This document shows, piece by piece, positions 13,760-20,744 of a stretch of 20,744 nt of DNA. The stretch covers positions 1-20,744 of the forward strand of contig CAJUSS010000058.1 in assembly GCA_910588895.1 (NCBI GenBank). The letters are read 5' to 3'. The translations under genes were made by a program, and so were the position numbers. This DNA is from an uncultured Lachnospiraceae bacterium (lineage in GTDB: Bacteria; Bacillota; Clostridia; Lachnospirales; Lachnospiraceae). Position 1 is the first letter of the stretch, and the number at the start of each line of letters is the position of its first letter. The notes beneath the pieces are model-generated. The model had not been told where the DNA came from. It saw only the letters and a program-made list of their open reading frames with translations, and searched no databases.

Positions 13760-14623
13760 ATGTTAGTTTCCGCAACAGAAATGCTCAAAAAAGCCAGAGA
13801 AGGAAAGTATGCCGTAGGCCAGTTCAACATCAATAACCTGGAGTGGACCAAGGCTGTCCTGCTGACCGCAGAGGAGATGCGTTCTCCGGTCATCTTAGGC
13901 GTATCTGAGGGTGCAGGAAAGTATATGACCGGTTTTGGTACAGTAGCCGCTATGGTCAAGGCCATGATCGAGGATCTGAAGATCACTGTTCCGGTAGCGC
14001 TCCACTTAGATCACGGCTCCTACGAGGGCTGCTATAAGTGTATCAAGGCTGGCTTCTCCTCCATCATGTTCGATGGCTCCCATTATCCGATCGCGGAGAA
14101 CGTAGAGAAGACCACAGAGCTGGTCCATGCAGCGCATCAGTTAGGCTTATCCATCGAGGCTGAGGTGGGCTCCATCGGCGGCGAGGAAGACGGTGTTGTA
14201 GGGATGGGCGAGTGCGCAGATCCCAATGAGTGCAAGCAGATCGCTGACCTTGGCGTGGACATGCTGGCGGCAGGCATCGGCAACATCCATGGCAAATATC
14301 CGGAGAACTGGGCAGGCTTAAGCTTCGAGACTCTGGCAGCGGTCAACGAGAAGGTAGGCGAGATGCCGTTAGTGCTCCACGGCGGTACAGGTATCCCGGC
14401 GGATATGATCAAGAAGGCCATCAGCCTTGGCGTTGCGAAGATCAACGTGAACACCGAGTGCCAGCTTTCCTTCGCAGCAGCGACCCGCGAGTATATCGAG
14501 GCAGGCAAGGACCAGCAGGGCAAGGGCTTTGACCCGAGAAAATTACTGGCTCCTGGCGCAGAGGCCATCAAGGCGACTGTCCGCGAGAAGATCGAGCTGT
14601 TCGGTTCCGCGAACAAGGCCTGA
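13760..14623 (+). CDS. fba: Class II fructose-bisphosphate aldolase
   Basis: Zinc-dependent glycolytic enzyme that splits fructose 1,6-bisphosphate into dihydroxyacetone phosphate and glyceraldehyde 3-phosphate, in the cytoplasm. The 287 residues are typical of the short class IIA/B form. The N-terminus is AVGQFNINNLEW. HLDHGS holds the catalytic Asp84 and the zinc ligand His85. SIMFDGSHYP, EAEVGSIGGEED, GIGNIHGKYP (zinc His), VLHGGTGIP (zinc His) and KINVNTE (phosphate and substrate contacts) follow in order. AGGAGG at 13747-13752 stands 7 bases before the ATG. Codon use is strongly biased, as expected for an abundant enzyme. It is closed by a strong terminator. Confidence 0.97.
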   Translation: MLVSATEMLKKAREGKYAVGQFNINNLEWTKAVLLTAEEMRSPVILGVSEGAGKYMTGFGTVAAMVKAMIEDLKITVPVALHLDHGSYEGCYKCIKAGFSSIMFDGSHYPIAENVEKTTELVHAAHQLGLSIEAEVGSIGGEEDGVVGMGECADPNECKQIADLGVDMLAAGIGNIHGKYPENWAGLSFETLAAVNEKVGEMPLVLHGGTGIPADMIKKAISLGVAKINVNTECQLSFAAATREYIEAGKDQQGKGFDPRKLLAPGAEAIKATVREKIELFGSANKA

Positions 14624-14667
14624 TCTTGTGCGGCCAAAGACCGCCGGATAAAAAAATAAAAAAACAC

Positions 14668-14696
14668 TTGCAATTTTGCAGGAAATGGTTTATCTT
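14668..14696 (+). promoter_or_regulatory. Possible promoter just ahead of the fba terminator
   Basis: TTGCAA (14668-14673) and TATCTT (14691-14696) are 17 bases apart. A start near 14703 would place the terminator hairpin at the very 5' end of the transcript. It could be fortuitous or belong to a glnN leader. Confidence 0.3.
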
Positions 14697-14709
14697 AATT
14701 ACGAACAAG

Positions 14710-14740
14710 GGCGTTCTCTTCATCGAGAGAACGCCTTTTT
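14710..14740 (+). terminator. Rho-independent terminator after fba
   Basis: GGCGTTCTCT (14710-14719) pairs perfectly with AGAGAACGCC (14726-14735) around a 6-base loop, followed by TTTTT. Confidence 0.93.
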
Positions 14741-14944
14741 CTTATGCATCAGCATGCAGAAGAGCTGCCAAAGGCAGGTTTTCGATATGCATCGGTGTGC
14801 AAGACAGTCGGCATAGGTTCAGGTATGCCAGATGCGCCCGCCAGATCTTTATGTGTGGCGGCATGTCCGCTGCCGGGCGCATGGTGGTTTAGTGACTGGT
14901 CAGGCGGTCTGAGCGGTCATCGGTCTTGAGCATGATGAGAGAGG
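14741..14944 (+). other. Intergenic region upstream of glnN
   Basis: There is no gene in these 204 bases. A small hairpin (GGCATA/TATGCC, about 14810-14829) and two ATGCATC copies are visible. I see no known glutamine-responsive RNA motif and no convincing promoter, although glnN must be transcribed from here or from read-through. Confidence 0.4.
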
Positions 14945-14956
14945 ATGGAAAGGTCT

Positions 14957-17074
14957 ATGGGCGAGACAGTAAATGTAGCCGAGATGTTCGGCAAGAGTGT
15001 GTTTAACGATGCGGTCATGAGAGAGCGTCTGCCAAAGAGCGTTTACAAGAAATTGAAGAAAACGATCGTGGAAGGCAAGGAGCTGGATCCAGGCATCGCG
15101 GATTCTGTGGCACAGGCCATGAAGGAATGGGCGGTTGAAAGAGGGGCTACCCACTATACCCACTGGTTCCAGCCATTGACCGGCGTGACAGCGGAAAAGC
15201 ATGATTCCTTTATCTCCGCGCCGGATGCAAGCGGAAAGGTGATGCTGGAGTTTTCCGGAAAGGAATTGGTAAAGGGTGAGCCGGATGCGTCTTCTTTCCC
15301 CTCCGGTGGGCTTCGGGCCACCTTTGAGGCCAGAGGCTATACGGCATGGGATTGCACCTCCCCCGCATTCTTAAAAGAGGATGCCGCCGGGGTGACCTTG
15401 TGCATCCCCACTGCCTTCTGCTCCTACACCGGCGAGGCGCTGGACAAAAAGACGCCGCTTTTGCGTTCCATGCAGGTGCTCGACCAGCAGGCTCTGCGTA
15501 TCCTGCGGCTTTTTGGGAACACAACATCCAAGAAGGTGACCCCGTCCGTGGGACCGGAGCAGGAATATTTTTTGGTGGATCGGGAGAAGTACTTACAGCG
15601 CAAGGATCTGATCTATACCGGCCGCACCCTGTTCGGCGCCATGCCGCCTAAGGGGCAGGAGATGGACGATCATTATTTCGGCACGATCCGGGAGCGGATC
15701 GGCGCCTATATGAACGAGGTCAATAAAGAGCTGTGGAAGCTGGGGGTTTCTGCAAAGACCCAGCACAATGAGGTGGCCCCTGCCCAGCATGAGCTGGCAC
15801 CGATCTATGCGGAGGCGAACCTGGCGGTGGATCATAACCAGATGGTGATGGAGACCTTAAAGAAGGTGGCCGGGCGCCATGGCCTGACCTGTCTGCTGCA
15901 TGAGAAGCCCTTTGCCGGGGTCAATGGCTCCGGCAAGCATAACAACTGGTCCATCATCACCGATGACGGGATCAATATGCTGAACCCAGGGGAGACTCCC
16001 CACGAGAACATCCAGTTCCTGCTGGTATTGGCCTGTATCTTAAAGGCAGTGGATGTACATGCGGACCTTCTCAGGCAATCTGCGGCAGATGTGGGCAATG
16101 ACCACAGGCTTGGCGCCAATGAAGCGCCGCCGGCGATCATCTCGATCTTCCTCGGCGAGCAGCTGGAGGACGTGATCGACCAGCTCTGCAGCACAGGAGA
16201 AGCCACGCACTCCAAGCAGGGCGGTAAGCTGATGACCGGTGTGGCTACCCTTCCAGATCTGGATAAGGATGCTACGGACCGGAACCGGACCTCCCCATTT
16301 GCTTTTACCGGAAATAAGTTTGAGTTCCGTATGGTGGGATCTGCCGACTCCATCTCCTCACCCAATGTGGTCCTGAACACGATCGTTGCGGAAGCCTTCA
16401 AGGAGGTTGCCGACGAGCTGGAGAAGGCGGAGGATTTCGAGCTGGCAGTCCATGATATGATCAAGGATATGCTGGCTGCCCATAAGCGGATCATCTTTAA
16501 TGGCAACGGATACTCTGACGAGTGGGTAGAGGAGGCGGAAAAGAGAGGACTTCCCAACATCCGTTCCATGGTCGATTCGATCCCTGCATTGACCACGGAA
16601 AAGGCAGTGAAGCTGTTCGAGGGTTTCAGAGTATTTACCAGGGCCGAGCTGGAGTCACGGGCGGAGATCGAGTATGAGACTTACGCCAAGGTGATCAACA
16701 TCGAGGCCAGGACCATGATCGATATGGCAGGCAAGCAGTTCATCCCGGCGGTGATCAGATATACCACCCAGCTGGCCCAGTCCATCAACACGGTGGCGGC
16801 TGCGTGTCCCACAGCGGACTTCAGCGTACAGACTGAGCTGCTGATGGAGAGCTCCGACCTGCTCAGCGAGACGAAGGTAGCCCTGGCCGCTCTGGTGGAG
16901 ATCGATGAGAGGGCCCGCCAGATGGAAGAGGGCCGCGCCCAGGCCGTGTTCTACCATGACAAGGTAGTCCCGGCTATGGAGGCTCTGCGGGCTCCGATCG
17001 ATAAGCTGGAGATGATCGTAGATAAAGAATTATGGCCCATGCCCAGCTATGGGGATCTGATCTTTGAGGTGTGA
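14957..17074 (+). CDS. glnN: Glutamine synthetase, type III
   Basis: Makes glutamine from glutamate, ammonia and ATP. The roughly 705-residue length and the N-terminus NVAEMFGKSVFND, then ATHYTHWFQPLTG, KHDSFI and SSFPSGGLRATFEARGY, mark the GSIII class of Bacteroides, cyanobacteria and Clostridia. Further motifs are VGPEQEYFLVD (metal Glu), KTQHNEVAPAQHELAPIY, AGVNGSGKHNNWSI (ATP and metal site), and RNRTSPFAFTGNKFEFRMVGS. I favour the ATG at 14957 because GSIII proteins usually begin only a few residues before NVAEMFG, and the GAGAGG purine run is properly spaced for it. An ATG at 14945 would add four residues but abuts the purines directly. A strong terminator follows. No regulator gene is adjacent. 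Confidence 0.95.
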   Translation: MGETVNVAEMFGKSVFNDAVMRERLPKSVYKKLKKTIVEGKELDPGIADSVAQAMKEWAVERGATHYTHWFQPLTGVTAEKHDSFISAPDASGKVMLEFSGKELVKGEPDASSFPSGGLRATFEARGYTAWDCTSPAFLKEDAAGVTLCIPTAFCSYTGEALDKKTPLLRSMQVLDQQALRILRLFGNTTSKKVTPSVGPEQEYFLVDREKYLQRKDLIYTGRTLFGAMPPKGQEMDDHYFGTIRERIGAYMNEVNKELWKLGVSAKTQHNEVAPAQHELAPIYAEANLAVDHNQMVMETLKKVAGRHGLTCLLHEKPFAGVNGSGKHNNWSIITDDGINMLNPGETPHENIQFLLVLACILKAVDVHADLLRQSAADVGNDHRLGANEAPPAIISIFLGEQLEDVIDQLCSTGEATHSKQGGKLMTGVATLPDLDKDATDRNRTSPFAFTGNKFEFRMVGSADSISSPNVVLNTIVAEAFKEVADELEKAEDFELAVHDMIKDMLAAHKRIIFNGNGYSDEWVEEAEKRGLPNIRSMVDSIPALTTEKAVKLFEGFRVFTRAELESRAEIEYETYAKVINIEARTMIDMAGKQFIPAVIRYTTQLAQSINTVAAACPTADFSVQTELLMESSDLLSETKVALAALVEIDERARQMEEGRAQAVFYHDKVVPAMEALRAPIDKLEMIVDKELWPMPSYGDLIFEV

Positions 17075-17092
17075 TAGATACGGATAGGGGAG

Positions 17093-17127
17093 ATGCCGGT
17101 GCAGCAAAAAGCTGTACCGGCATTTTT
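17093..17127 (+). terminator. Rho-independent terminator after glnN
   Basis: A 13-bp stem is formed by ATGCCGGTGCAGC (17093-17105) and GCTGTACCGGCAT (17111-17123). There is one G:T wobble and an AAAAA loop, and TTTTT follows. Confidence 0.92.
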
Positions 17128-17139
17128 GGGAGCTTGTAG

Positions 17140-17334
17140 GTCTTAGACGGTAAGGAGATCATCCAGCTGGCGCAGAGGCATCAGATCAAAAGGGCGATCT
17201 TGTTCGGCTCCAGAGCGCGGGGGGATGCGAGAGAAAGGAGCGCCATCGACCTGGCAGTGTCCGGAGGGCCGGTCCAGGCACCGCTCCGGGAAGCGATAGA
17301 TAGAGGTCAGAGCGATATAGATGGAGCGATATAG
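17140..17334 (+). pseudogene. Decayed MNT-type nucleotidyltransferase remnant
   Basis: Between in-frame stops at 17137-17139 and 17332-17334 lies a 64-codon open stretch without a usable start codon near its 5' end. It reads IKRAILFGSRARGDARERSAIDLAVSGG, which matches the core of minimal nucleotidyltransferases (GSRARG...S-D-x-D), as in MntA/HepT-type antitoxins. The first catalytic aspartate is replaced by Ala (SAID for SDID), and the sequence stops soon after, with a tail of unrelated composition. No HepT partner is nearby. I read this as a broken, inactive relic. A very short functional gene is unlikely. Confidence 0.7.
17310..17334 (+). repeat. Short direct repeat, 11 bp with 14-bp period
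   Basis: GAGCGATATAG occurs at 17310-17320 and again at 17324-17334, separated by ATG. The second copy supplies the stop codon of the nucleotidyltransferase relic. Confidence 0.8.
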
Positions 17335-17342
17335 CTTATAGA

Positions 17343-17395
17343 AATGGGACGAGCGAAAAAGCTGCAGGAGCATGCTGCTTTCTGTTCGTCCCATT
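17343..17395. repeat. Long imperfect inverted repeat
   Basis: AATGGGACGA (17343-17352) pairs with TCGTCCCATT (17386-17395), and an inner AAAGC/GCTTT and GCA/TGC stem extends the hairpin. No T-run follows on either strand, so it is not a standard terminator. It could be a transposon-end remnant or an RNA structure. Confidence 0.75.
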
Positions 17396-17465
17396 CGGTA
17401 TGTCTTCTATACTTTTGCAGCGGACCCTTGGCTGACTTAAGAAAGGTAACCTAAAGGGCAGGAGG

Positions 17466-17849
17466 TCACTGGGTGCAGGCCACCGCCTCGATCTCCACCA
17501 GCGCATCCTTCGGCAGACGGGCCACCTCCACGGCTGCTCTGGCCGGATAGTCCTTCTCAAAGAACTCTCCATATACTGCGTTCATGTCGCCAAACATGCC
17601 CATATCCTTTAAAAAGACCCCTACCCGGACCACCTGGCTCATATCCAGCCCTTCGCTGGCTAAGATGTTCTTGATATTGGTCAGGGACTGACGGGTCTGG
17701 GACTTGATGTCCTCCCCGGCAAATGCCCCCGTAGCCGGATCGATCGGCAGCTGCCCGGAGACAAACACCATGTTCCCTGCCTGCACCGCCTGTGAATAAG
17801 GCCCGATCGCGCCCGGTGCGTTCTCTGTTGCAAATACTTTCTTCATCAT
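17466..17849 (-). CDS. ridA: RidA family enamine/imine deaminase
   Basis: Small trimeric cytoplasmic enzyme that hydrolyses reactive enamine/imine intermediates such as 2-aminoacrylate made by PLP enzymes. The 127-residue length is normal. The N-terminus APGAIGPYSQAV, the middle FVSGQLPIDPATG, and QTRQSLTNIKNIL are classic. The C-terminal YPARAAVEVARLPKDALVEIEAVA carries the active-site arginine and the glutamate near the end. Two adjacent ATGs are possible (17849 or 17846). AGGAGG lies 5 or 8 bases upstream, so the second may be used. It diverges from the str operon and has its own strong promoter and a leader of about 70 bases. Confidence 0.95.
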   Translation of the reverse strand: MMKKVFATENAPGAIGPYSQAVQAGNMVFVSGQLPIDPATGAFAGEDIKSQTRQSLTNIKNILASEGLDMSQVVRVGVFLKDMGMFGDMNAVYGEFFEKDYPARAAVEVARLPKDALVEIEAVACTQ

Positions 17850-17925
17850 CCATTCCTCCTGCTGTGTATTTATGATCCTGACGGCTGCCAGACAAGACAG
17901 CCTGTGCAGTGTCTGCGATCATTCC

Positions 17926-17954
17926 ATTGTATCGGATAACTGGGCGGGTGTCAA
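17926..17954 (-). promoter_or_regulatory. Promoter of ridA
   Basis: On the minus strand a perfect TTGACA (17949-17954) and TACAAT (17926-17931) are 17 bases apart. Confidence 0.88.
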
Positions 17955-18029
17955 TGCTTTAAATGCGGGCGCATAGCCGGTCGTTCGTCCGGATCTGAAG
18001 GCCCTCTGCCATTTTTTGATCGAAATTCC

Positions 18030-18058
18030 TTGACAGAAAAGCCCGCTATGGCTATAAT
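18030..18058 (+). promoter_or_regulatory. Consensus promoter of the str operon
   Basis: TTGACA (18030-18035) and TATAAT (18053-18058) match the sigma-A consensus at all 12 positions with the ideal 17-base spacing. It lies about 95 bases before rpsL, fitting a very highly expressed ribosomal operon. A leader of about 87 bases follows. Confidence 0.93.
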
Positions 18059-18152
18059 CATTAAAGCGTGCAAAAATGTACCATTCTTTTTTTGTGTGCC
18101 AAAAAGCTGAAAGCTGCAGCAACCACAGACAATATCACAGGAGGTGAAAAGA

Positions 18153-18572
18153 ATGCCAACATTTAACCAGTTAGTGAGAAAGGGTAGACAGACCAGCGTC
18201 AAGAAGTCCACTGCGCCGGCTCTGCAGAAGGGATTCAATTCTTTACAGAAGAGGTCGATCAACATGTCCTCTCCGCAGAAGAGAGGCGTGTGTACCGCTG
18301 TGAAGACCGCTACCCCCAAAAAGCCAAACTCTGCGCTGCGTAAGATCGCCAGGGTCCGTCTTTCCAATGGGATCGAGGTCACCAGCTATATCCCGGGCGA
18401 GGGGCATAACTTACAGGAGCACAGCGTGGTCCTGATCCGCGGAGGCAGGGTCAAGGATCTTCCCGGTACCAGATACCACATCATCAGAGGTACCCTGGAT
18501 ACCGCAGGTGTCGCCAACAGGAAACAGGCCCGTTCCAAATATGGTGCGAAGAGGCCCAAAGTCAAAAAGTAA
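18153..18572 (+). CDS. rpsL: 30S ribosomal protein S12
   Basis: Part of the decoding centre of the small ribosomal subunit, first gene of the str operon. The 139-residue protein starts MPTFNQLVRKG. The ATG at 18153 is preceded by AGGAGG at 18139-18144, so the in-frame GTG at 18144 is not the start. Between PALQKG and PQKRGVC there is an insertion of about 15 residues compared with E. coli S12, normal in Firmicutes. The conserved TPKKPNSALRK and GGRVKDLPG loops carry wild-type lysines at the sites where streptomycin resistance mutations arise, so the protein looks streptomycin-sensitive. Confidence 0.98.
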   Translation: MPTFNQLVRKGRQTSVKKSTAPALQKGFNSLQKRSINMSSPQKRGVCTAVKTATPKKPNSALRKIARVRLSNGIEVTSYIPGEGHNLQEHSVVLIRGGRVKDLPGTRYHIIRGTLDTAGVANRKQARSKYGAKRPKVKK

Positions 18573-18782
18573 GCAGCACTGACAAGACAATTATAGGATT
18601 TATGCCGGAATGATGATATTGAACCTGTAGGTTGCAGGAGATAGACATTGACCGCCTGTGAGGGCGGCCCCGAGCATGAACGTGCGGCTGGCAGGCCTTT
18701 TGCGGGGCAGGCCGGCGCATGAGTACCTATGATCTAATGAATACGGAGACTGTTTCCGTACCATATTAAGGAGGGAAGTAAC
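18573..18782 (+). other. Structured spacer between rpsL and rpsG
   Basis: There is no gene in these 210 bases. Several hairpins are possible: AACCT/AGGTT near 18622, CCGCC/GGCGG at 18652-18667, and GC-rich pairings of GGCAGGCC and GGCAGGCC-like arms around 18689-18716. No T-run terminator or good promoter is seen, so rpsG is probably cotranscribed. It may hold an autoregulatory S7-type site, by analogy with E. coli, where S7 acts in this spacer. Confidence 0.4.
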
Positions 18783-19253
18783 GTGCCACGTAAAGGACAT
18801 ACGCAGAAAAGAGATGTATTGGCAGACCCGATCTACAATAACAAGGTCGTCACCAAGCTGATCAACAACATCATGCTGGATGGCAAGAAGGGTATCGCCC
18901 AGAAGATCGTATATGGTGCATTCGAGCGGGTCGCAGAGAAGACCGGCAAGGATGCGCTGGAAGTATTTGAAGAAGCAATGAACAACATCATGCCTGTATT
19001 AGAGGTCAAGGCAAAGCGTATCGGCGGCGCCACCTATCAGGTGCCGATCGAGGTCAAGCCGGAGAGGAGACAGGCCCTGGCACTCCGCTGGATCACCTTA
19101 TACTCCCGCAAGAGAGGCGAGAAGACCCAGAAGGACAGACTGGCGAATGAGATCATGGATGCCGCGAACAACACCGGTGCATCTGTCAAGAAGAAAGAAG
19201 ACATGCACAAGATGGCAGAGGCGAACAAGGCATTCTCCCATTATCGCTTCTAA
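18783..19253 (+). CDS. rpsG: 30S ribosomal protein S7 (GTG start)
   Basis: Binds 16S rRNA and starts assembly of the head of the small subunit. The 156-residue length is standard. MPRKGHTQKRDVLADPIYN, then KLINNIMLDGKKGIAQKIVYGAF, EVKAKRIGGATYQVPIEV, RRQALALRWI and the C-terminus AFSHYRF are typical. Translation starts at GTG 18783, supported by AAGGAGG at 18768-18774. There is no ATG nearby that would keep the conserved N-terminus. It is the second gene of the str operon, followed by fusA after 47 bases. Confidence 0.98.
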   Translation: MPRKGHTQKRDVLADPIYNNKVVTKLINNIMLDGKKGIAQKIVYGAFERVAEKTGKDALEVFEEAMNNIMPVLEVKAKRIGGATYQVPIEVKPERRQALALRWITLYSRKRGEKTQKDRLANEIMDAANNTGASVKKKEDMHKMAEANKAFSHYRF

Positions 19254-19300
19254 CTTCTAGGTGACTGGGAGATCAGGAAAACTATAAGGAGGAAAGAGTC

Positions 19301-20744
19301 TTGGCTGGAAGAGAATATCCGTTGGAAAGGACCAGGAATATCGGGATCATGGCTCATATCGATGCGGGTAAGACCACATTGACGGAGCGTATCCTTTATT
19401 ATACTGGTGTGAATTATAAGATCGGTGACACTCATGAAGGCACTGCGACCATGGACTGGATGGAGCAGGAGCAAGAGAGAGGGATCACCATCACCTCAGC
19501 AGCGACCACCTGCCACTGGACCTTACAGGAAAACTGCAAGAGCAAGCCGGGTGCTCTGGAGCATCGTATCAACATCATCGATACCCCAGGACACGTTGAC
19601 TTTACCGTAGAGGTTGAGCGTTCTCTCCGCGTGCTGGACGGCGCTGTAGGCGTTTTCTGTGCAAAGGGAGGCGTGGAGCCGCAGTCTGAGAACGTATGGC
19701 GTCAGGCAGACACCTACAATGTACCCCGTATGGCCTTCATCAACAAGATGGACATCCTGGGCGCAGATTTTTACGGCGCCGTAGAACAGATCCGCACCCG
19801 TCTGGGAAAGAACGCGATCTGCCTGCAGCTGCCGATCGGAAAGGAAGATGAGTTTAAAGGGATCATCGACCTGTTCGAGATGAAAGCCTACATCTATAAT
19901 GATGAGAAGGGCGAGGACATCGCGATCGAAGATATCCCCGAGGATATGGCGGACGACGCAGAGCTGTACCGCACAGAATTAGTGGAGAAGATCTGCGAGC
20001 TGGACGATGACCTGATGATGCAGTATCTGGAGGGCGAAGAGCCTTCTGTTGACGAATTAAAGAAAACGCTCCGGAAAGCTACCTGCGAGTGTACGGCTGT
20101 CCCGGTATGCTGCGGGACCGCCTACAGGAACAAGGGCGTACAGAAGCTTTTGGATGCGGTCTTAGAGTTCATGCCGGCTCCTACCGACATCGCCTCGATC
20201 AAGGGCACCGATATGGAGGGCAATGAGGTGGAGAGGCATTCTTCCGATGAAGAGCCCTTCTCCGCTCTGGCATTTAAGATCATGACCGATCCCTTCGTTG
20301 GAAAGCTGGCCTTCTTCCGCGTGTACTCCGGCACGATGAACTCCGGTTCCTATGTGCTGAACGCCACCAAGGGCAAGAAGGAGCGTGTGGGACGTATCCT
20401 GCAGATGCATGCCAATAAGAGAGCCGAGCTGGATAAGGTCTACTCCGGCGACATCGCCGCTGCCGTAGGCTTTAAGATCACCACCACCGGTGATACGATC
20501 TGTGATGAGCAGCATCCGGTGATCCTGGAATCCATGGAATTCCCGGAGCCGGTCATCGACATCGCGATCGAGCCCAAGACCAAGGCCGGTCAGGACAAGA
20601 TGGGCGTGGCTTTAGCCAAGCTTGCCGAGGAGGATCCTACCTTCCGCGTCCACACGGACAAGGAGACCGGACAGACCATCATCTCCGGTATGGGCGAGCT
20701 CCATCTGGAGATCATCGTGGACCGTCTGCTCCGCGAGTACAAGG
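19301..20744 (+). CDS. fusA: Elongation factor G, 5' part (TTG start, partial)
   Basis: GTPase that drives translocation on the ribosome. The frame is open from TTG 19301 to the window end, 481 codons of about 690-700. TTG is the start because AAGGAGG lies at 19286-19292 with 8 bases between, and the reading AGREYPLERTRNIGIMAHIDAGKTTL matches the family. The G domain motifs are AHIDAGKTT (G1), RGITIT (G2), DTPGHVDF (G3) and NKMD (G4). Domain II follows (FSALAFKIMTDPFVGKLAFFRVYSG), and domain III begins near EPVIDIAIEPKTKAGQDKM. An EEQERGITIT-type switch region is intact. Domains IV and V and any following tuf lie beyond the window. Confidence 0.97.
   Translation, partial: MAGREYPLERTRNIGIMAHIDAGKTTLTERILYYTGVNYKIGDTHEGTATMDWMEQEQERGITITSAATTCHWTLQENCKSKPGALEHRINIIDTPGHVDFTVEVERSLRVLDGAVGVFCAKGGVEPQSENVWRQADTYNVPRMAFINKMDILGADFYGAVEQIRTRLGKNAICLQLPIGKEDEFKGIIDLFEMKAYIYNDEKGEDIAIEDIPEDMADDAELYRTELVEKICELDDDLMMQYLEGEEPSVDELKKTLRKATCECTAVPVCCGTAYRNKGVQKLLDAVLEFMPAPTDIASIKGTDMEGNEVERHSSDEEPFSALAFKIMTDPFVGKLAFFRVYSGTMNSGSYVLNATKGKKERVGRILQMHANKRAELDKVYSGDIAAAVGFKITTTGDTICDEQHPVILESMEFPEPVIDIAIEPKTKAGQDKMGVALAKLAEEDPTFRVHTDKETGQTIISGMGELHLEIIVDRLLREYK

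Noticed and set aside
15832..16596. 254-codon minus-strand frame within glnN
   Set aside because: It lies opposite strongly conserved GSIII sequence and has no ribosome site or recognisable domain.

Overview
The window looks like a chromosomal segment of a fairly GC-rich member of the Firmicutes, most probably Lachnospiraceae (Clostridia). Signs are strong AGGAGG-type ribosome binding sites, TTGACA/TATAAT-type promoters, a type III glutamine synthetase, a Firmicutes-form S12 with its insertion, and the gene order rpsL-rpsG-fusA. The genus cannot be fixed from the sequence alone. No insertion sequence, phage or CRISPR array was seen.

Layout. 1-1006: end of an ABC transporter ATPase gene and its ABC-2 permease. 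1084-1760: a single gene for an extremely cysteine- and glycine-rich repeat protein, closed by a strong terminator. 1785-2720: endonuclease IV (nfo) with its own promoter. 2736-6361: a three-gene operon with a promoter. It encodes a membrane-anchored Tim44-like/zinc-ribbon protein, a soluble SPFH-domain protein with two C-terminal zinc ribbons, and a double-zinc-ribbon membrane protein. It resembles the ydjG-ydjI part of the Bacillus phage-shock locus, but no pspA is visible.

6402-11867 is a mixed-strand block. An FeoB-like transporter with a degenerate G domain (-), tRNA-Val(CAC) (-), a SUV3-like RNA helicase (+), a small FeoA-domain gene (-) and the nuclease gene sfsA (-) follow each other. 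feoA and feoB lie on the same strand but are separated by the helicase and the tRNA, and the feoA tail is antisense to the helicase tail.

12079-17127 holds housekeeping metabolism on the + strand: threonine synthase, class II fructose-bisphosphate aldolase and glutamine synthetase III, the last two followed by clear terminators. 17137-17395 contains a decayed nucleotidyltransferase remnant, a short direct repeat and a long imperfect hairpin. ridA (-) and the str operon (+) then diverge from two near-consensus promoters. The str operon runs rpsL, a 210-bp spacer with hairpins, rpsG (GTG start) and fusA (TTG start), which is cut by the window edge.

The best candidates for something little described are the cysteine-rich repeat protein, the zinc-ribbon/SPFH/Tim44-like operon, the FeoB-like protein with a broken GTPase motif, and the SUV3-like helicase with its zinc finger and Arg/Gly/Ser tail.
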